Shown: positions 36,631 through 46,881, numbered from the stretch's first letter. The stretch: 64,000 nt of DNA from Tenacibaculum piscium (GCF_021390715.1 NZ_JAJGWT010000001.1:191839-255838); one strand, 5' to 3'. Notes: generated by a model not told the origin, from the sequence alone. Numbers and translations: made by a program.

Positions 36631-36705
36631 TCATATTACATAAAAAGTCCTAAACATACTGGTATCAGCATATTCATAATCTTTATATGTCGTATAAATT
36701 TTCAT
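36631..36705 (-). CDS. Possible leader peptide, 24 codons
   Basis: ATG at 36705 to TGA at 36631 encodes 24 residues, MKIYTTYKDYEYADTSMFRT followed by FYVI, with five tyrosines and two phenylalanines. It is followed by the hairpin at 36575-36606 and the MFS gene. The rest of the 299-base gap (36706-36822) has another imperfect hairpin, GTAAAGCTAT/ATAGCTTTTAC (about 36756-36786), which may end the cyclase transcript. No clear promoter was found. AT-rich DNA favours TAT codons by chance, so this is tentative. Confidence 0.3.
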   Translation of the reverse strand: MKIYTTYKDYEYADTSMFRTFYVI

Positions 36706-36822
36706 AATTATAGTTACTCGGATTTTTAAAAAATTCTATAAGTAAATAAGAAATTAAAGATGTAAAGCTATAAAAAAAAAGAATAGCTTTTACAATTCGC
36801 TTGTTTTTTATTTTAGTTGATT

Positions 36823-37590
36823 CTATTTTATTTTATATAAAACAGGCTTACTTGGTGTGGCGTCGTTTTCGAAAGGCGCAATCATTAAATTTAAGAAATA
36901 AGCGCCATCTTCTATGGAATTATCGACATAAATAAATTCTGTAATTGTTGCTTCAAAGCGGATTTCACTTTCATTATTCTTTTTATTTCCTGTATTCCAA
37001 AAAGCATTATGAGCCAATAATTTACCCGCATCTTTTTCTTTATCCACTGAAGGTAAATCGATTAATAAATGCTTAATATTTTTTTCTTTCAGATAAATCG
37101 CTCCTTCTTCTAATAAATATGGCGGATTTGTATTTGAATATCGGCGTTGTTTTTTATCAGATATATTTGGTAAAGTTCTAATAATTATGGCTTCTATTTT
37201 TTTATCTTTTAAAACTTTTTCTAATTGCTTTTTTGTTATCACAAAATCGCCATTTTCTAATTTCTTCGGATAAATACTTATCACTTCAGCCAAAAAGAAA
37301 AATTTTTTTAAATGTTCATTTACAGAATGTACTTTTTTGGTAATATGTCCTACACATTCGGTGTGTGTAATGTGTGAATGTGGGTTAAAATTAATCGTAT
37401 TAAAATTTACAACGGCACCTTTTTCAACGCTTCCGACCCAATTTTCAGCGACCACAGGCGTAATTTTAGGATCATCAATATACCAAGCATTTACACTTTC
37501 TTTTGATACATCAATTGCAATCGAAATATCTAAAGGTTTTGCTAAATCTATTTTATATTTTTCTGATTTATGTGTTATTTCTGCAATCAT
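36823..37590 (-). CDS. Cyclase-family protein (kynurenine formamidase fold)
   Basis: A 255-residue protein of the cyclase family (PF04199). FNPHSHITHTECVGHI (about 73-88) is the metal-binding motif, here NPHSHxTHxE in place of the common HxGTHxDxP; LLIDLPSVDKEKDAGKLLAHNAFW (about 176-199) is the second conserved line with the active-site histidine. Members hydrolyse N-formylkynurenine or other amides. The relaxed first motif leaves the substrate open. It is the last gene of the ruvC-KAP-hemW-cyclase run, four bases after hemW. Confidence 0.82.
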   Translation of the reverse strand: MIAEITHKSEKYKIDLAKPLDISIAIDVSKESVNAWYIDDPKITPVVAENWVGSVEKGAVVNFNTINFNPHSHITHTECVGHITKKVHSVNEHLKKFFFLAEVISIYPKKLENGDFVITKKQLEKVLKDKKIEAIIIRTLPNISDKKQRRYSNTNPPYLLEEGAIYLKEKNIKHLLIDLPSVDKEKDAGKLLAHNAFWNTGNKKNNESEIRFEATITEFIYVDNSIEDGAYFLNLMIAPFENDATPSKPVLYKIK

Positions 37591-37594
37591 ATTT

Positions 37595-38722
37595 TTATTT
37601 AATTCTAAATAATTCCGAAGCTAAACCATCGGCTAAAAACTTTCCTTTTGGAGTTGTTTTAAGTGTATTATTTTCGATAATTAATAATCCTTCCTCAATA
37701 AATTTCTTTGATGATTTTAATAATTCTTCTTTAAAATCGGCTTTAAAATTTTCTTGAATTTCATTTAATGAAACGCCCCAAATGGTTCGTAAACCTGTCA
37801 TTAAATATTCATTAAACTGGTCTTCTTTGGATAATTCTTCTTGCTCATTCGGAAGCTTTCCTTCTTGTAATTCCTTTATATATTTTGCGTTATTGGCAAC
37901 ATTCCAACTGCGATGTGTTTTGCTAAACGAATGTGCCGAAGGACCAATTCCGATATATTTTTTACCCAACCAATACGATGTATTATGTTTTGAAAAATAA
38001 TTTGGCTTTCCAAAATTAGATATTTCATAATGTACAAATCCGTTTTTAGCGGTTTCTGCTACTAAAATATCAAAATGTTCTTTGGCTTCTGTTTCGTCTG
38101 GTTCGGGATATTTTCCATTTTTAACAAAACTATCTAACACTGTTTTTGGCTCCACAGTTAAGGCGTAACTCGAAATATGATTCACACCAAAATCAAAAGC
38201 AATTTGCAAATTTTCTTTCCATCGCTCGTTACTCATATTCGGAACGCCATAAATTAAATCGACTGTAATATTATCAAAATAACAAGTTGCTATTGATAAA
38301 CATTCTTTTGCTTCTTTTGAATTATGCGCTCGATTCATACTTTTTAAATCTTCTTCAAAAAAAGATTGCACGCCAATACTTAATCTGTTAATTGGCGAAT
38401 TTGCGAGTTCTAAAAATTTTTCTTCGGATAAATCATCAGGATTTGCCTCTAGCGTAATTTCAGGATTTTCAATAACTTTATAATGCTGATAAATCGCATT
38501 TAATAAACTTTTTATTTCTTCGGATGATAATAATGATGGAGTTCCGCCACCAAAATAAATAGTTTCTATGATTTCGTTTTGTAATTCTTTTTTTCGGATT
38601 TCCAATTCTGTTATTAAACACGAAATTAGTTCGTCTTTCTTTTTTAAAGAAGTCGAAAAATGAAAATCGCAATAAAAACATGCTTGTTTACAAAATGGTA
38701 TATGTATGTAGATTCCTGCCAA
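37595..38722 (-). CDS. hemW: Heme chaperone HemW (HemN-like radical SAM)
   Basis: A 375-residue radical SAM protein. The cluster motif is CKQACFYC (C-x3-C-x2-C) in IPFCKQACFYCDFHF; the fourth cysteine that coproporphyrinogen oxidase HemN has is replaced by phenylalanine, which separates HemW from HemN. GGGTPSLL, NRLSIGVQSF and YGVPNMS are family lines. HemW is thought to insert heme into respiratory enzymes, which fits the cytochrome bd genes here. It starts one base after the stop of the KAP gene (38724), so it is probably translated from the same mRNA. Confidence 0.93.
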   Translation of the reverse strand: MAGIYIHIPFCKQACFYCDFHFSTSLKKKDELISCLITELEIRKKELQNEIIETIYFGGGTPSLLSSEEIKSLLNAIYQHYKVIENPEITLEANPDDLSEEKFLELANSPINRLSIGVQSFFEEDLKSMNRAHNSKEAKECLSIATCYFDNITVDLIYGVPNMSNERWKENLQIAFDFGVNHISSYALTVEPKTVLDSFVKNGKYPEPDETEAKEHFDILVAETAKNGFVHYEISNFGKPNYFSKHNTSYWLGKKYIGIGPSAHSFSKTHRSWNVANNAKYIKELQEGKLPNEQEELSKEDQFNEYLMTGLRTIWGVSLNEIQENFKADFKEELLKSSKKFIEEGLLIIENNTLKTTPKGKFLADGLASELFRIK

Positions 38723-38723
38723 A

Positions 38724-40838
38724 TTAGTTTATTAAATTTTTGTCTTTTTTATACCAATAAATAAATTGTTCTACGTTTTCTAAATCAGAAGATTCATCTT
38801 TACTTGATAAAACATAAGTTGAACCTATTTTTTTTATTAAATCAGGTTTCAATTTTTCAATTTTTTGATAGATAACCTCTTCTATAATTAAAGACTCAAT
38901 CTGCTTATAACTCACGATATTAAACACCTCAATTCCCTTATTATTATACTTAAAAATACTTATCATATTTTTAATATCTTCAATGTTTTTTAAACTATTA
39001 AAAACATCTTTTTTATAAACTTCTTCATCATCCTCTTTAAAAATAAACATTACTGTTATTTTATTATAATTACTTAAATATGAATAATCTATTAATGATA
39101 CTTGCTGAATATTTAACTCATTTTTTATTCTTTTAAGAATATCTTTTTCTATTCTAGTTTTTAAGTTTGATTTCTTAGTTAACATCAATTTAAAAAGTTC
39201 ATCTATATTTAATATATCTATAGGTAAATTAATATCTAAACTAGCTTTATCAATAGCTTCTGATATTAATCCAATCAATCTTAAACGATACGTTTCTTCA
39301 AAAACATCTTTATCCTTTTCAGGTATCATTTCTAAATTTAAGAAAAAAAAGTTATAGAAAAATTCTTGATTTGACTTTTCTTCTTTTATTAAATCTTCTA
39401 TAACACTGTAAAAACGATGAATTTTTAAATTATCTTTATCTCTTAAATCAATAAGATTCGTTTTTAATTCGACTTCATTTTCATCAATTATATTTTGAAG
39501 TATCAACTTCTTTTTTATTACAGAAACTTTGCCAATTGTATGATATGAAAAATATTTTTCAAAATGATTAGGATGATTAATTTTTAAATTTAATCTTGAA
39601 ATTTCAATAGCGTTTTTACCACCCTTTAATTCCATTCTCATCATAAATTCTTTAGATTCTGGAAATAATATTACTAGAATTTCGTTGGAATACTCTTTGA
39701 ATATTTCATCTTTATTTAAAATATCTGTTGAATACTTAATTATAGTACTATTAGTAATTAATTTTTCTTCTATATTAGGTGAATCATATTTTTTTATAAC
39801 ATTAAAAGCAATATTATCCGTAACCTTCAAATATTCAATCCAAAATAAATCTCTTAAATTAACTTCTTCACCAATAGCAAAAGCACCCACAAAAAAACTA
39901 TTAAGAACTCGTATTATTTCTCTACCATTTTTAAAATATTGTACTCTAAATTCTCTTATTATCTCTGAAAAAGCTTCTTTTTCATTATCATTTTCATCTG
40001 AAAAACCTAAATTATCAAATACTTCTTTTAGCTTTATTTCAAAAAATTGTTTAAAATATGCTGATTCAATTTTCGGTAAATGAATTGGAATATTAATAAT
40101 TTTTTCTAAAAACAATTCTCCATCTTTCGTATCTACACCATAACGTTGCCCTATTGCCTTAGCAACATGATTTTCATCTAAAGCAACGATATACACAAAA
40201 TTATTAAAATTCGCATTTAATTTTATCAGCTTTAAAATAGTATATATTTCATCTTTATCAAGGCGATCAATATCATCAATAAACACCACTATTTTATATT
40301 TAGAAGCCTTTAATTTATCGTTTATATTTTGAATTAAAGATTCTAATGTAACTTCCTTACCTATAAAATCTTCACCTAAAGCTTTCATTATTTCGCTTAC
40401 ATCAAACGTAGCTCCCGCTTTATTTGAAGAAAACCCTACAGATGCAGAAAGCTTAACGGCTTTTGTATATCTACTATATTTTATAAGTTGTTTTCCTATT
40501 TTTTGAAGTGTAGTATCTTTATTTACAAACATCATTTTAGAAAGTCCATCAAAAAAATCAAAAAGCATTTCTTCTTCGGTGCTATATCTCCAAGGATTAA
40601 AATGATATTTTAAAATACCTTTTTGTCCTTTTTCTTTATCTTTCCAAATATCAATTTCATCATTAATTAAATTTAAAAATGATGTTTTTCCTTCTCCCCA
40701 TTTTCCATAAATCCCGATAGTTAAAGGTTCAGAATTATTGGAATTATTTTGAATTATCTTTTGAACCTTTTTAGCATAATGTTTAAAATTAAAAAGGTCT
40801 ATTCCGTTATTTTTTGAAATCGGGGAATTACTAATCAT
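38724..40838 (-). CDS. KAP-family P-loop NTPase
   Basis: A 704-residue P-loop protein. Walker A is GKWGEGKT (45-52) and Walker B KIVVFIDDIDRLD (182-194), with the KAP-type line KYHFNPWRYSTEEEMLFDFF (about 78-96) between them. Unlike many KAP proteins it has no clear membrane helices in the insert. The C-terminal half (about 340-704) is lysine- and glutamate-rich and unlike anything I know. Some KAP NTPases work in phage defence or membrane-related signalling. It is wedged between ruvC (7 bases) and hemW (1 base), which are neighbours in relatives without it, so it may be an insertion that kept the operon. It also looks more AT-rich than its neighbours. Confidence 0.85.
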   Translation of the reverse strand: MISNSPISKNNGIDLFNFKHYAKKVQKIIQNNSNNSEPLTIGIYGKWGEGKTSFLNLINDEIDIWKDKEKGQKGILKYHFNPWRYSTEEEMLFDFFDGLSKMMFVNKDTTLQKIGKQLIKYSRYTKAVKLSASVGFSSNKAGATFDVSEIMKALGEDFIGKEVTLESLIQNINDKLKASKYKIVVFIDDIDRLDKDEIYTILKLIKLNANFNNFVYIVALDENHVAKAIGQRYGVDTKDGELFLEKIINIPIHLPKIESAYFKQFFEIKLKEVFDNLGFSDENDNEKEAFSEIIREFRVQYFKNGREIIRVLNSFFVGAFAIGEEVNLRDLFWIEYLKVTDNIAFNVIKKYDSPNIEEKLITNSTIIKYSTDILNKDEIFKEYSNEILVILFPESKEFMMRMELKGGKNAIEISRLNLKINHPNHFEKYFSYHTIGKVSVIKKKLILQNIIDENEVELKTNLIDLRDKDNLKIHRFYSVIEDLIKEEKSNQEFFYNFFFLNLEMIPEKDKDVFEETYRLRLIGLISEAIDKASLDINLPIDILNIDELFKLMLTKKSNLKTRIEKDILKRIKNELNIQQVSLIDYSYLSNYNKITVMFIFKEDDEEVYKKDVFNSLKNIEDIKNMISIFKYNNKGIEVFNIVSYKQIESLIIEEVIYQKIEKLKPDLIKKIGSTYVLSSKDESSDLENVEQFIYWYKKDKNLIN

Positions 40839-40845
40839 AATTTAA

Positions 40846-41400
40846 TTACTTTTTAACACGTTTTTCATTCTGACTCACAAACGAAGCCCAGCCTGAGTAA
40901 TTTTTACCGCCTACCACTTTTCCTGAATTATAATGATGACAAACTGCAGCTGCTAAACCGTCGGTTGCGTCTAAATTTTTGGGTAATGTTTTTAAATTTA
41001 ATAATGATTTCAGCATTAAAGCGACTTGTTCTTTACTGGCTTTTCCGCTTCCTGTGATTGCCATTTTTATTTTCAAAGGCGCATATTCTGTTACGGGAAT
41101 ATCTCGTGATAATGCTGCTGCCATCGCTACACCTTGAGCGCGTCCTAGCTTTAACATCGATTGTACATTTTTACCAAAAAAGGGTGCTTCTAACGCTATT
41201 TCATCAGGATGATAGGTGTCTATTAACTCGAGTGTTCGCTCAAATATTAAGCGTAATTTTATATAATGATTGTCGTATTTTTTTAAAATTAACTCGTTCA
41301 TTTGAACAAATTCCATTTTTTTTCCTACCACTTTTATAATTCCAAAACCCATGATACTCGTTCCTGGATCAACGCCTAATATTATTTTTTCTGTCTTCAA
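40846..41400 (-). CDS. ruvC: Holliday junction resolvase RuvC
   Basis: A 184-residue endonuclease that cuts Holliday junctions in recombination. The four acidic catalytic residues are kept: Asp11 (LGVDPGTS), Glu71 (ALEAPFF), Asp144 and Asp147 (NLDATDGLA), with [10 protein letters not shown] as the DNA-binding line. The length is normal (about 165-190). It opens the ruvC-KAP-hemW-cyclase run. The ruvA/ruvB genes are not in the window. Confidence 0.95.
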   Translation of the reverse strand: MKTEKIILGVDPGTSIMGFGIIKVVGKKMEFVQMNELILKKYDNHYIKLRLIFERTLELIDTYHPDEIALEAPFFGKNVQSMLKLGRAQGVAMAAALSRDIPVTEYAPLKIKMAITGSGKASKEQVALMLKSLLNLKTLPKNLDATDGLAAAVCHHYNSGKVVGGKNYSGWASFVSQNEKRVKK

Positions 41401-41453
41401 ATTTTATAACAATTTCTGTAAATACAAAACTAATCAATTATTATTCGGTAAAT

Positions 41454-43100
41454 TTATCCAACTTCTAATGATGTAAATTTAAACGTATTTCCATCAAATA
41501 AACCTTTATCTGATAATTTTAACGACGGAATAACCAATAATGCCATAAACGATAAACTCATATAAGGCGCTCTTAATTTGCTTCCCATTTGTTTTGCCAT
41601 CGCATCTAATTCGGCATACGATTTTCCAATTTCTATTGCCGATTTATCAGACATAATTCCTGCTACGGGTAAGGAAACTATTTTTTCTTCGGATGTTGTT
41701 ACCGCACAAATTCCACCTTTATTTTCGATTAATAAATTTACTGCTTTACAAATTGCTTCATCAGAAACACCGATAGCGATAATATTATGAGAATCATGTC
41801 CAACAGAACTTGCAATTGCTCCTTCTTTTAATCCAAAATTTTTAATAAAAGCAATTGATGGTTTTGCATTTTTATAACGATTTACAACCGTCATTTTTAA
41901 GACATCATTTTGAGTGTTTGAAACTAGATTTCCATCTTTAATTAACGAATTTACTTCAATTTGATTCGTTACTAATTCGCCATCTAAGGCTTCAATAACT
42001 CTTATTTTTTCTGCGGATGATTTAAACTCAAAATCAGCAATACTTTTTTTATCTGTATTAAAATTATTCAACACCTCAAAAGCTACCGATTTTACAAACG
42101 ATTTTCCATTTTCAGCAACTAATTCACCATTTATATACGTTTGTAATACCTTAAAATTCTTTAAATTTTCAACGATGATAAAATCAGCAGCATCACCTTT
42201 TTGTAATAAACCAACATCTAAATTATAATGTTTTACAGGATTTATACAGGCAACTTTTAACACTTTAAAAACATCAATTCCTTTTGAAACGGCACGTTCA
42301 CACAATTCGTTGATGTGTCCTACTAATAAATCATCAGGATGTTTATCATCAGAACAAAACATCATATTTTCAAAATGATTTGGTAATAAATCAATTAAAG
42401 CCTCAAAGTTTTTAGCAGCACTTCCTTCACGAATAATTACTTTCATGCCTTTTTGAAGTTTTTCTAAAGCTTCATCATAAGAAAAACATTCGTGGTCGGT
42501 GGTTATTCCTGCGGAAATATATTTTGAAACATCATCACCTCGTAAACCTGGCGCATGACCATCAACAGGTTTATTATTATCTTTTGCATGCTGAATTTTT
42601 TTCAAAACCTCAGCATCATCAAATAACACGCCTGGATAATTCATCATTTCAGCTAAATATTTAATATCTGGGTTTTGCATCATCAATTTAATGTCTTCGG
42701 AATCTATAATTGCTCCAGCACTTTCAAAAGAGGTTGCTGGCACACAACTTGGCGCTCCGAAATTAAATTTTAACGGGACTTTTTTTCCGTTTTCAATCAT
42801 AAAATCAACGCCTTTTACACCTAATACATTGGCGATTTCATGCGGATCAGAAACCGTTGCAACCGTACCGTGAGTAACTGCAATTTTAGCAAATTCTGAT
42901 GGCACTAACATCGAACTTTCAATATGAATATGAGCATCAACAAAGCCAGGAATAATATAATTTTCAAAATTATTTTCTTTTATATTTATGGTTGAATGAT
43001 TTATTTCTTGAATACTTTTTATTTTACCATTTTCAATCTGAATTTGTCCTTTATAAATTCGATTATTTTGTATATCGACAATATTTCCTTTTACAATCAT
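41454..43100 (-). CDS. ade: Adenine deaminase
   Basis: A 548-residue amidohydrolase that turns adenine into hypoxanthine and ammonia in purine salvage. [10 protein letters not shown] (55-64) carries the first metal-binding histidines (His57, His59); [25 protein letters not shown] and [10 protein letters not shown] are further family lines; the C-terminal [22 protein letters not shown] closes it. It is longer than adenosine-type deaminases and matches AdeC. A -7 element (TATTTTTG on the minus strand, 43146-43153) lies 46 bases upstream of the start. No riboswitch-like fold was seen in the short leader. Confidence 0.93.
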   Translation of the reverse strand: MIVKGNIVDIQNNRIYKGQIQIENGKIKSIQEINHSTINIKENNFENYIIPGFVDAHIHIESSMLVPSEFAKIAVTHGTVATVSDPHEIANVLGVKGVDFMIENGKKVPLKFNFGAPSCVPATSFESAGAIIDSEDIKLMMQNPDIKYLAEMMNYPGVLFDDAEVLKKIQHAKDNNKPVDGHAPGLRGDDVSKYISAGITTDHECFSYDEALEKLQKGMKVIIREGSAAKNFEALIDLLPNHFENMMFCSDDKHPDDLLVGHINELCERAVSKGIDVFKVLKVACINPVKHYNLDVGLLQKGDAADFIIVENLKNFKVLQTYINGELVAENGKSFVKSVAFEVLNNFNTDKKSIADFEFKSSAEKIRVIEALDGELVTNQIEVNSLIKDGNLVSNTQNDVLKMTVVNRYKNAKPSIAFIKNFGLKEGAIASSVGHDSHNIIAIGVSDEAICKAVNLLIENKGGICAVTTSEEKIVSLPVAGIMSDKSAIEIGKSYAELDAMAKQMGSKLRAPYMSLSFMALLVIPSLKLSDKGLFDGNTFKFTSLEVG

Positions 43101-43170
43101 CTTTTTTAGTTTCGTTAAAAAATTTAATTTAACAATTTAATACAACAAAAATAGGCAGTATTTAGGCATA

Positions 43171-43198
43171 AAAAAAGCATCCTTTCGGATGCTTTTTT
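43171..43198 (-). terminator. Terminator after pckA
   Basis: AAAAAAGCATCC (43171-43182) and GGATGCTTTTTT (43187-43198) form a 12-bp stem with a TTTC tetraloop and T tract, 40 bases after the pckA stop. Confidence 0.9.
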
Positions 43199-43237
43199 TA
43201 ATATTTCATGAATCTTTTTTTAGAATAAAAAAGATTA

Positions 43238-44839
43238 TTATAGAGTTGGTCCTCCTGCTAAAATTTCAGCATTTGCATTTTCTTCAAACTGTTTAAAGTT
43301 TTTTCTAAATGAATCTGCTAATTTGTTTGCTGTTTTATAATATTCTTCATCATTATTCCAAGCTTGACGTTGGCTTAATAATTCGGTAGGAACTCCTGGA
43401 CATTTTCTTGGTTGTGCCAATCCAAATACAGAATGTGTATGATAATTTTCATTATTTACTTCCCCTAAATCTCCGTTTAATGCGGCATTAATCATTGCAC
43501 GAGTGTATTTTAATTTCATTCGATGACCAATTCCGTAAGGACCTGCTGTCCAACCAGTATTTATCAACCAAACATTTACACCTGTTTCTTTCATTTTTTC
43601 GCTTAACATTTCTGCATAACGCGTTGGATGTAATGGCATAAATGGTGCTCCAAAACACGCTGAAAAACTTGGTAATGGCTCGGTAACTCCTGCTTCCGTT
43701 CCTGCAACTTTTGCGGTATATCCTGAGATAAAATGATATGCTGCTTGTCCTGGTGTTAATTTAGATATCGGAGGTAATACTCCAAAAGCATCGGCAGTTA
43801 AGAAAAAGATATTCTTCGGATTTTTCCCTGTTGATGGCGTTTGAATGTTTTCAATATGATGTATCGGATAACTTACACGGGTATTTTGTGTAATAGAGGT
43901 ATCGTTAAAATCAACCTTACCGTTTTCGTCCATTACGATATTTTCAAGAATTGCTCCTTTTTTAATCGCGGCATAAATTTCTGGTTCTTTTTCTTGAGAT
44001 AAGTCAATTACTTTAGCGTAACAACCTCCTTCAAAATTAAAAACAGTATTTTCTGATGTCCAACCGTGTTCATCGTCTCCAATTAAACTACGATTCGGGT
44101 CAGTAGATAACGTTGTTTTTCCAGTTCCTGATAATCCGAAGAAAATAGCGGTATCACCATCTTTACCAACATTTGCCGAACAGTGCATTGGCAACGTATT
44201 TTTAAAGACAGGTAAAATAAAGTTTAAAGCAGAAAAAATTCCTTTTTTAATTTCACCAGTATATCCAGTTCCACCAATTAAAGCAATTTTTTTCTCGAAG
44301 TTTAAAATAGCAAAGTTGTGCTGACGTGTTCCGTCAACCGCAGGATCTGCCATAAAACCTGGAGCATTTACAACTGTCCATTCTGGAGAAAAATCTTTTA
44401 ATTCTTCAACCGTTGGGCGTAAAAACATGTTGTAAGCAAACATATTACTCCAAGGATATTCGTTTACGACTCTAATATTTAGCTTGTAATCTTCATCGGC
44501 ACAAGCATAACTATCACGTACAAAAACCTCTTTCCCTGAAAGATACGCTGTTACTTTATCATATAATTTATCAAATTTTGCTGAATCAAAAGGAATATTG
44601 ATATCTCCCCACCAAACCTCATCTTTTGTAATATCATCTTTTACAATGAATCTGTCCATTGGTGAACGTCCTGTAAACTCACCTGTTTCAACAGCTAATG
44701 CGCCAAAATCAGTGGTTTTTCCTTGTTTTTTTTCAATCGTTATATCGTGTAACTCGTCTGAAGTTAACTGATAACGAACCATCGCGTCCTTAATTCCTAA
44801 GTTCTCTAATGATATCGTTTTCTTATCAAGATTTGTCAT
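43238..44839 (-). CDS. pckA: ATP-dependent phosphoenolpyruvate carboxykinase
   Basis: A 533-residue enzyme of gluconeogenesis turning oxaloacetate and ATP into PEP. The kinase-1a P loop is GLSGTGKT (235-242), followed by the metal site STDPNRSLIGDDEHGW; the N-terminal RSPMDRFIV line and SGYTAKVAGTE near residue 350 are family marks. I start at the ATG at 44839 (MTNLDKKT); a GTG ten codons earlier is less likely. A -7 element (TATTTTTG on the minus strand, 44871-44878) is 31 bases upstream. It forms its own unit ending in the terminator at 43171-43198. Confidence 0.96.
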   Translation of the reverse strand: MTNLDKKTISLENLGIKDAMVRYQLTSDELHDITIEKKQGKTTDFGALAVETGEFTGRSPMDRFIVKDDITKDEVWWGDINIPFDSAKFDKLYDKVTAYLSGKEVFVRDSYACADEDYKLNIRVVNEYPWSNMFAYNMFLRPTVEELKDFSPEWTVVNAPGFMADPAVDGTRQHNFAILNFEKKIALIGGTGYTGEIKKGIFSALNFILPVFKNTLPMHCSANVGKDGDTAIFFGLSGTGKTTLSTDPNRSLIGDDEHGWTSENTVFNFEGGCYAKVIDLSQEKEPEIYAAIKKGAILENIVMDENGKVDFNDTSITQNTRVSYPIHHIENIQTPSTGKNPKNIFFLTADAFGVLPPISKLTPGQAAYHFISGYTAKVAGTEAGVTEPLPSFSACFGAPFMPLHPTRYAEMLSEKMKETGVNVWLINTGWTAGPYGIGHRMKLKYTRAMINAALNGDLGEVNNENYHTHSVFGLAQPRKCPGVPTELLSQRQAWNNDEEYYKTANKLADSFRKNFKQFEENANAEILAGGPTL

Positions 44840-44944
44840 CTTAAAATAATTTAGTTGTGTTAAGTTCACACAAAAATAGGATTTTTTGCGTAAACTGCTT
44901 ACTTATTGATTTTTTTTATTATTTTTTTATTATTTTTTTCTAAA

Positions 44945-45331
44945 TTAAATAGTTTTTTTTGATATCTTTTTGATAAACTCAAAAATCATTAAAGACCAAC
45001 CTATTATTAATAAAACACCTCCTAAAGGTGTGATAAACCAAATCGATTTTGCCGATATTCCAGCGAGTTGAATTAAATAAATGGAACCTGAAAAAAGCAC
45101 AATTCCTGCTATAAAAAAGCGACTAATCCTATTTTTTTGTTGCAAACTAAACTCCTGAAACGTGTTTATAAAAAGTAAAACGAGCACGTGTATAAATTGA
45201 TATCGAACAGCAGTTTCAAAACTTTGTAAGGCTTCCGGGCTTAATTTCGATTTTAAAGCATGTGCGCCAAAGGCTCCTAAAACGACTGCAATAACGCCGA
45301 ACACAGCCGTAATTGTTAAATTTTTATACAT
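44945..45331 (-). CDS. DUF423 membrane protein
   Basis: A 128-residue protein with four membrane helices (about 5-22, 40-58, 70-90, 96-115). GAFGAHALKSKLSPEALQSFETAVRYQFIH (starting at about residue 21) is the DUF423 signature. The family is widespread and of unknown function. It is in a separate unit from pckA, 105 bases upstream of it, and divergent from the saccharopine dehydrogenase gene. Confidence 0.88.
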   Translation of the reverse strand: MYKNLTITAVFGVIAVVLGAFGAHALKSKLSPEALQSFETAVRYQFIHVLVLLFINTFQEFSLQQKNRISRFFIAGIVLFSGSIYLIQLAGISAKSIWFITPLGGVLLIIGWSLMIFEFIKKISKKTI

Positions 45332-45432
45332 TTTGATTGATTTTGTTTAATTTTAAACTTTATTTTAATTTATTCTAATTTATTTTACGGATATTGTGAT
45401 TTCAAATTTAAGAAAACAAAAACACATTATAT

Positions 45433-46803
45433 ATGAGAAATATATTAATTATCGGCGCTGGTAGATCTAGTTCATCTCTTATAAAATATTTATTAGATAA
45501 ATCAACTTCAGAAAATTTACACATTACCATTGGTGATCTTTCGCTTACAAATGCAGAAGCAATTATCAATAATCATAAAAATGCAACGGCAGTACAATTA
45601 GATGTTTTTAATGCGGATCAACGTTCGCAAGCGGTTCAAAATTCAGATATTGTTATCTCGATGTTACCTGCTCGTTTTCATATCGAAGTTGCTAAAGATT
45701 GTGTTATCTATGGAAAACATTTGGTAACAGCTTCTTATATTTCGGATGAAATGAAAGCCTTAGATACTGATGTAAAAGCAAAAGGTTTGGTTTTTATGAA
45801 CGAAATTGGTTTAGATCCTGGAGTTGACCACATGAGTGCGATGCAAATTATTGATGAAATTCATGAAAAAGGTGGTAAAATGTTGCTTTTTGAATCATTT
45901 TGTGGTGGTTTAGTTGCTCCTGAAAGTGATACCAATTTATGGAATTATAAATTCACTTGGAATCCTAGAAACGTAGTATTAGCAGGACAAGGAGGTGCGG
46001 CGATGTTTATTCAAGAGAACACCTATAAATACATTCCGTATCATAAATTATTTAGACGAACCGAATTTTTAACCATTGATGGTTATGGTAAATTCGAAGC
46101 GTATGCAAATCGAGATTCCTTACAATATAGAAGTATTTATAATTTAGAAAATGTACCAACAATGTATCGTGGAACGATTCGAAAAGTTGGTTTTTCAAGA
46201 GCTTGGAATGTCTTTGTTCAATTAGGAATGACCGATGATTCTTATACTATTGAAAATTCTGAAAATTTAAGTTATCGTGATTTTACGAACTTATTTTTAG
46301 CCTACTCTCCTACCGATTCTGTCGAATTAAAATTCCGTTCTTATCTTAAAATTGAACAAGATGATATCATGTGGGATAAATTTTTAGAGTTAGATATTTT
46401 TAATCCGACTAAAAAAACAGGACTCAAAAATGCAACGCCTGCACAAATACTTCAAAAGATACTTTCTGAAAAATGGACGCTTGAAGCCGATGATAAAGAT
46501 ATGATTGTGATGCAACATAAATTTGGATATGAGCTTGATAAGCAAAAATATCAGATAGAAAGCAGTATGGTTATTAAAGGTGATGATCAAACTTATACTG
46601 CTATGGCAAAAACTGTCGGATTGCCTGTGGCGATGGCAACTTTACGCATTTTAAATGGCGATATTACAACGCCTGGAGTGCAATTACCAATTAAAAAAGA
46701 AGTATATCAACCAATTTTAAAGGAGTTAGAAAACTATGGAATTATTTTTGTCGAGAAAAAAGTTCCGTATTTAGGCTACAATCCTGAAACGATAAAAGGA
46801 TAA
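45433..46803 (+). CDS. Saccharopine dehydrogenase (L-glutamate-forming type)
   Basis: A 456-residue oxidoreductase. The N-terminal Rossmann motif is ILIIGAGRSSSSL (GxGxxx, residues 4-16); MLPARFHIEVAKDCVIYGKHLVTASY and NEIGLDPGVDHMSAM follow, then the substrate domain with FCGGL and PTMYRGTIRKVGFS. This is the LYS9-like saccharopine reductase type, which in bacteria may act in lysine breakdown or in related amino-acid/polyamine reactions. Neighbouring genes give no hint of a lysine pathway here. It ends at a hairpin at 46847. Confidence 0.88.
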   Translation: MRNILIIGAGRSSSSLIKYLLDKSTSENLHITIGDLSLTNAEAIINNHKNATAVQLDVFNADQRSQAVQNSDIVISMLPARFHIEVAKDCVIYGKHLVTASYISDEMKALDTDVKAKGLVFMNEIGLDPGVDHMSAMQIIDEIHEKGGKMLLFESFCGGLVAPESDTNLWNYKFTWNPRNVVLAGQGGAAMFIQENTYKYIPYHKLFRRTEFLTIDGYGKFEAYANRDSLQYRSIYNLENVPTMYRGTIRKVGFSRAWNVFVQLGMTDDSYTIENSENLSYRDFTNLFLAYSPTDSVELKFRSYLKIEQDDIMWDKFLELDIFNPTKKTGLKNATPAQILQKILSEKWTLEADDKDMIVMQHKFGYELDKQKYQIESSMVIKGDDQTYTAMAKTVGLPVAMATLRILNGDITTPGVQLPIKKEVYQPILKELENYGIIFVEKKVPYLGYNPETIKG

Positions 46804-46846
46804 TTTGCAATTATTTAAACGTACACAAAATATTTTATAATTCAAT

Positions 46847-46881
46847 AAAAGGCATCATTATAATCATTATAGATGCCTTTT
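46847..46881 (+). terminator. Terminator after the saccharopine dehydrogenase gene
   Basis: AAAAGGCATC (46847-46856) pairs with GATGCCTTTT (46872-46881). The loop holds a further A/T inverted repeat, TTATAA/TTATA. A T tract follows. Confidence 0.8.

Noticed and set aside
43101..43237. A purine riboswitch in front of adenine deaminase
   Set aside because: The leader between the -7 element and the ATG is under 50 bases and shows no conserved purine-aptamer loops.
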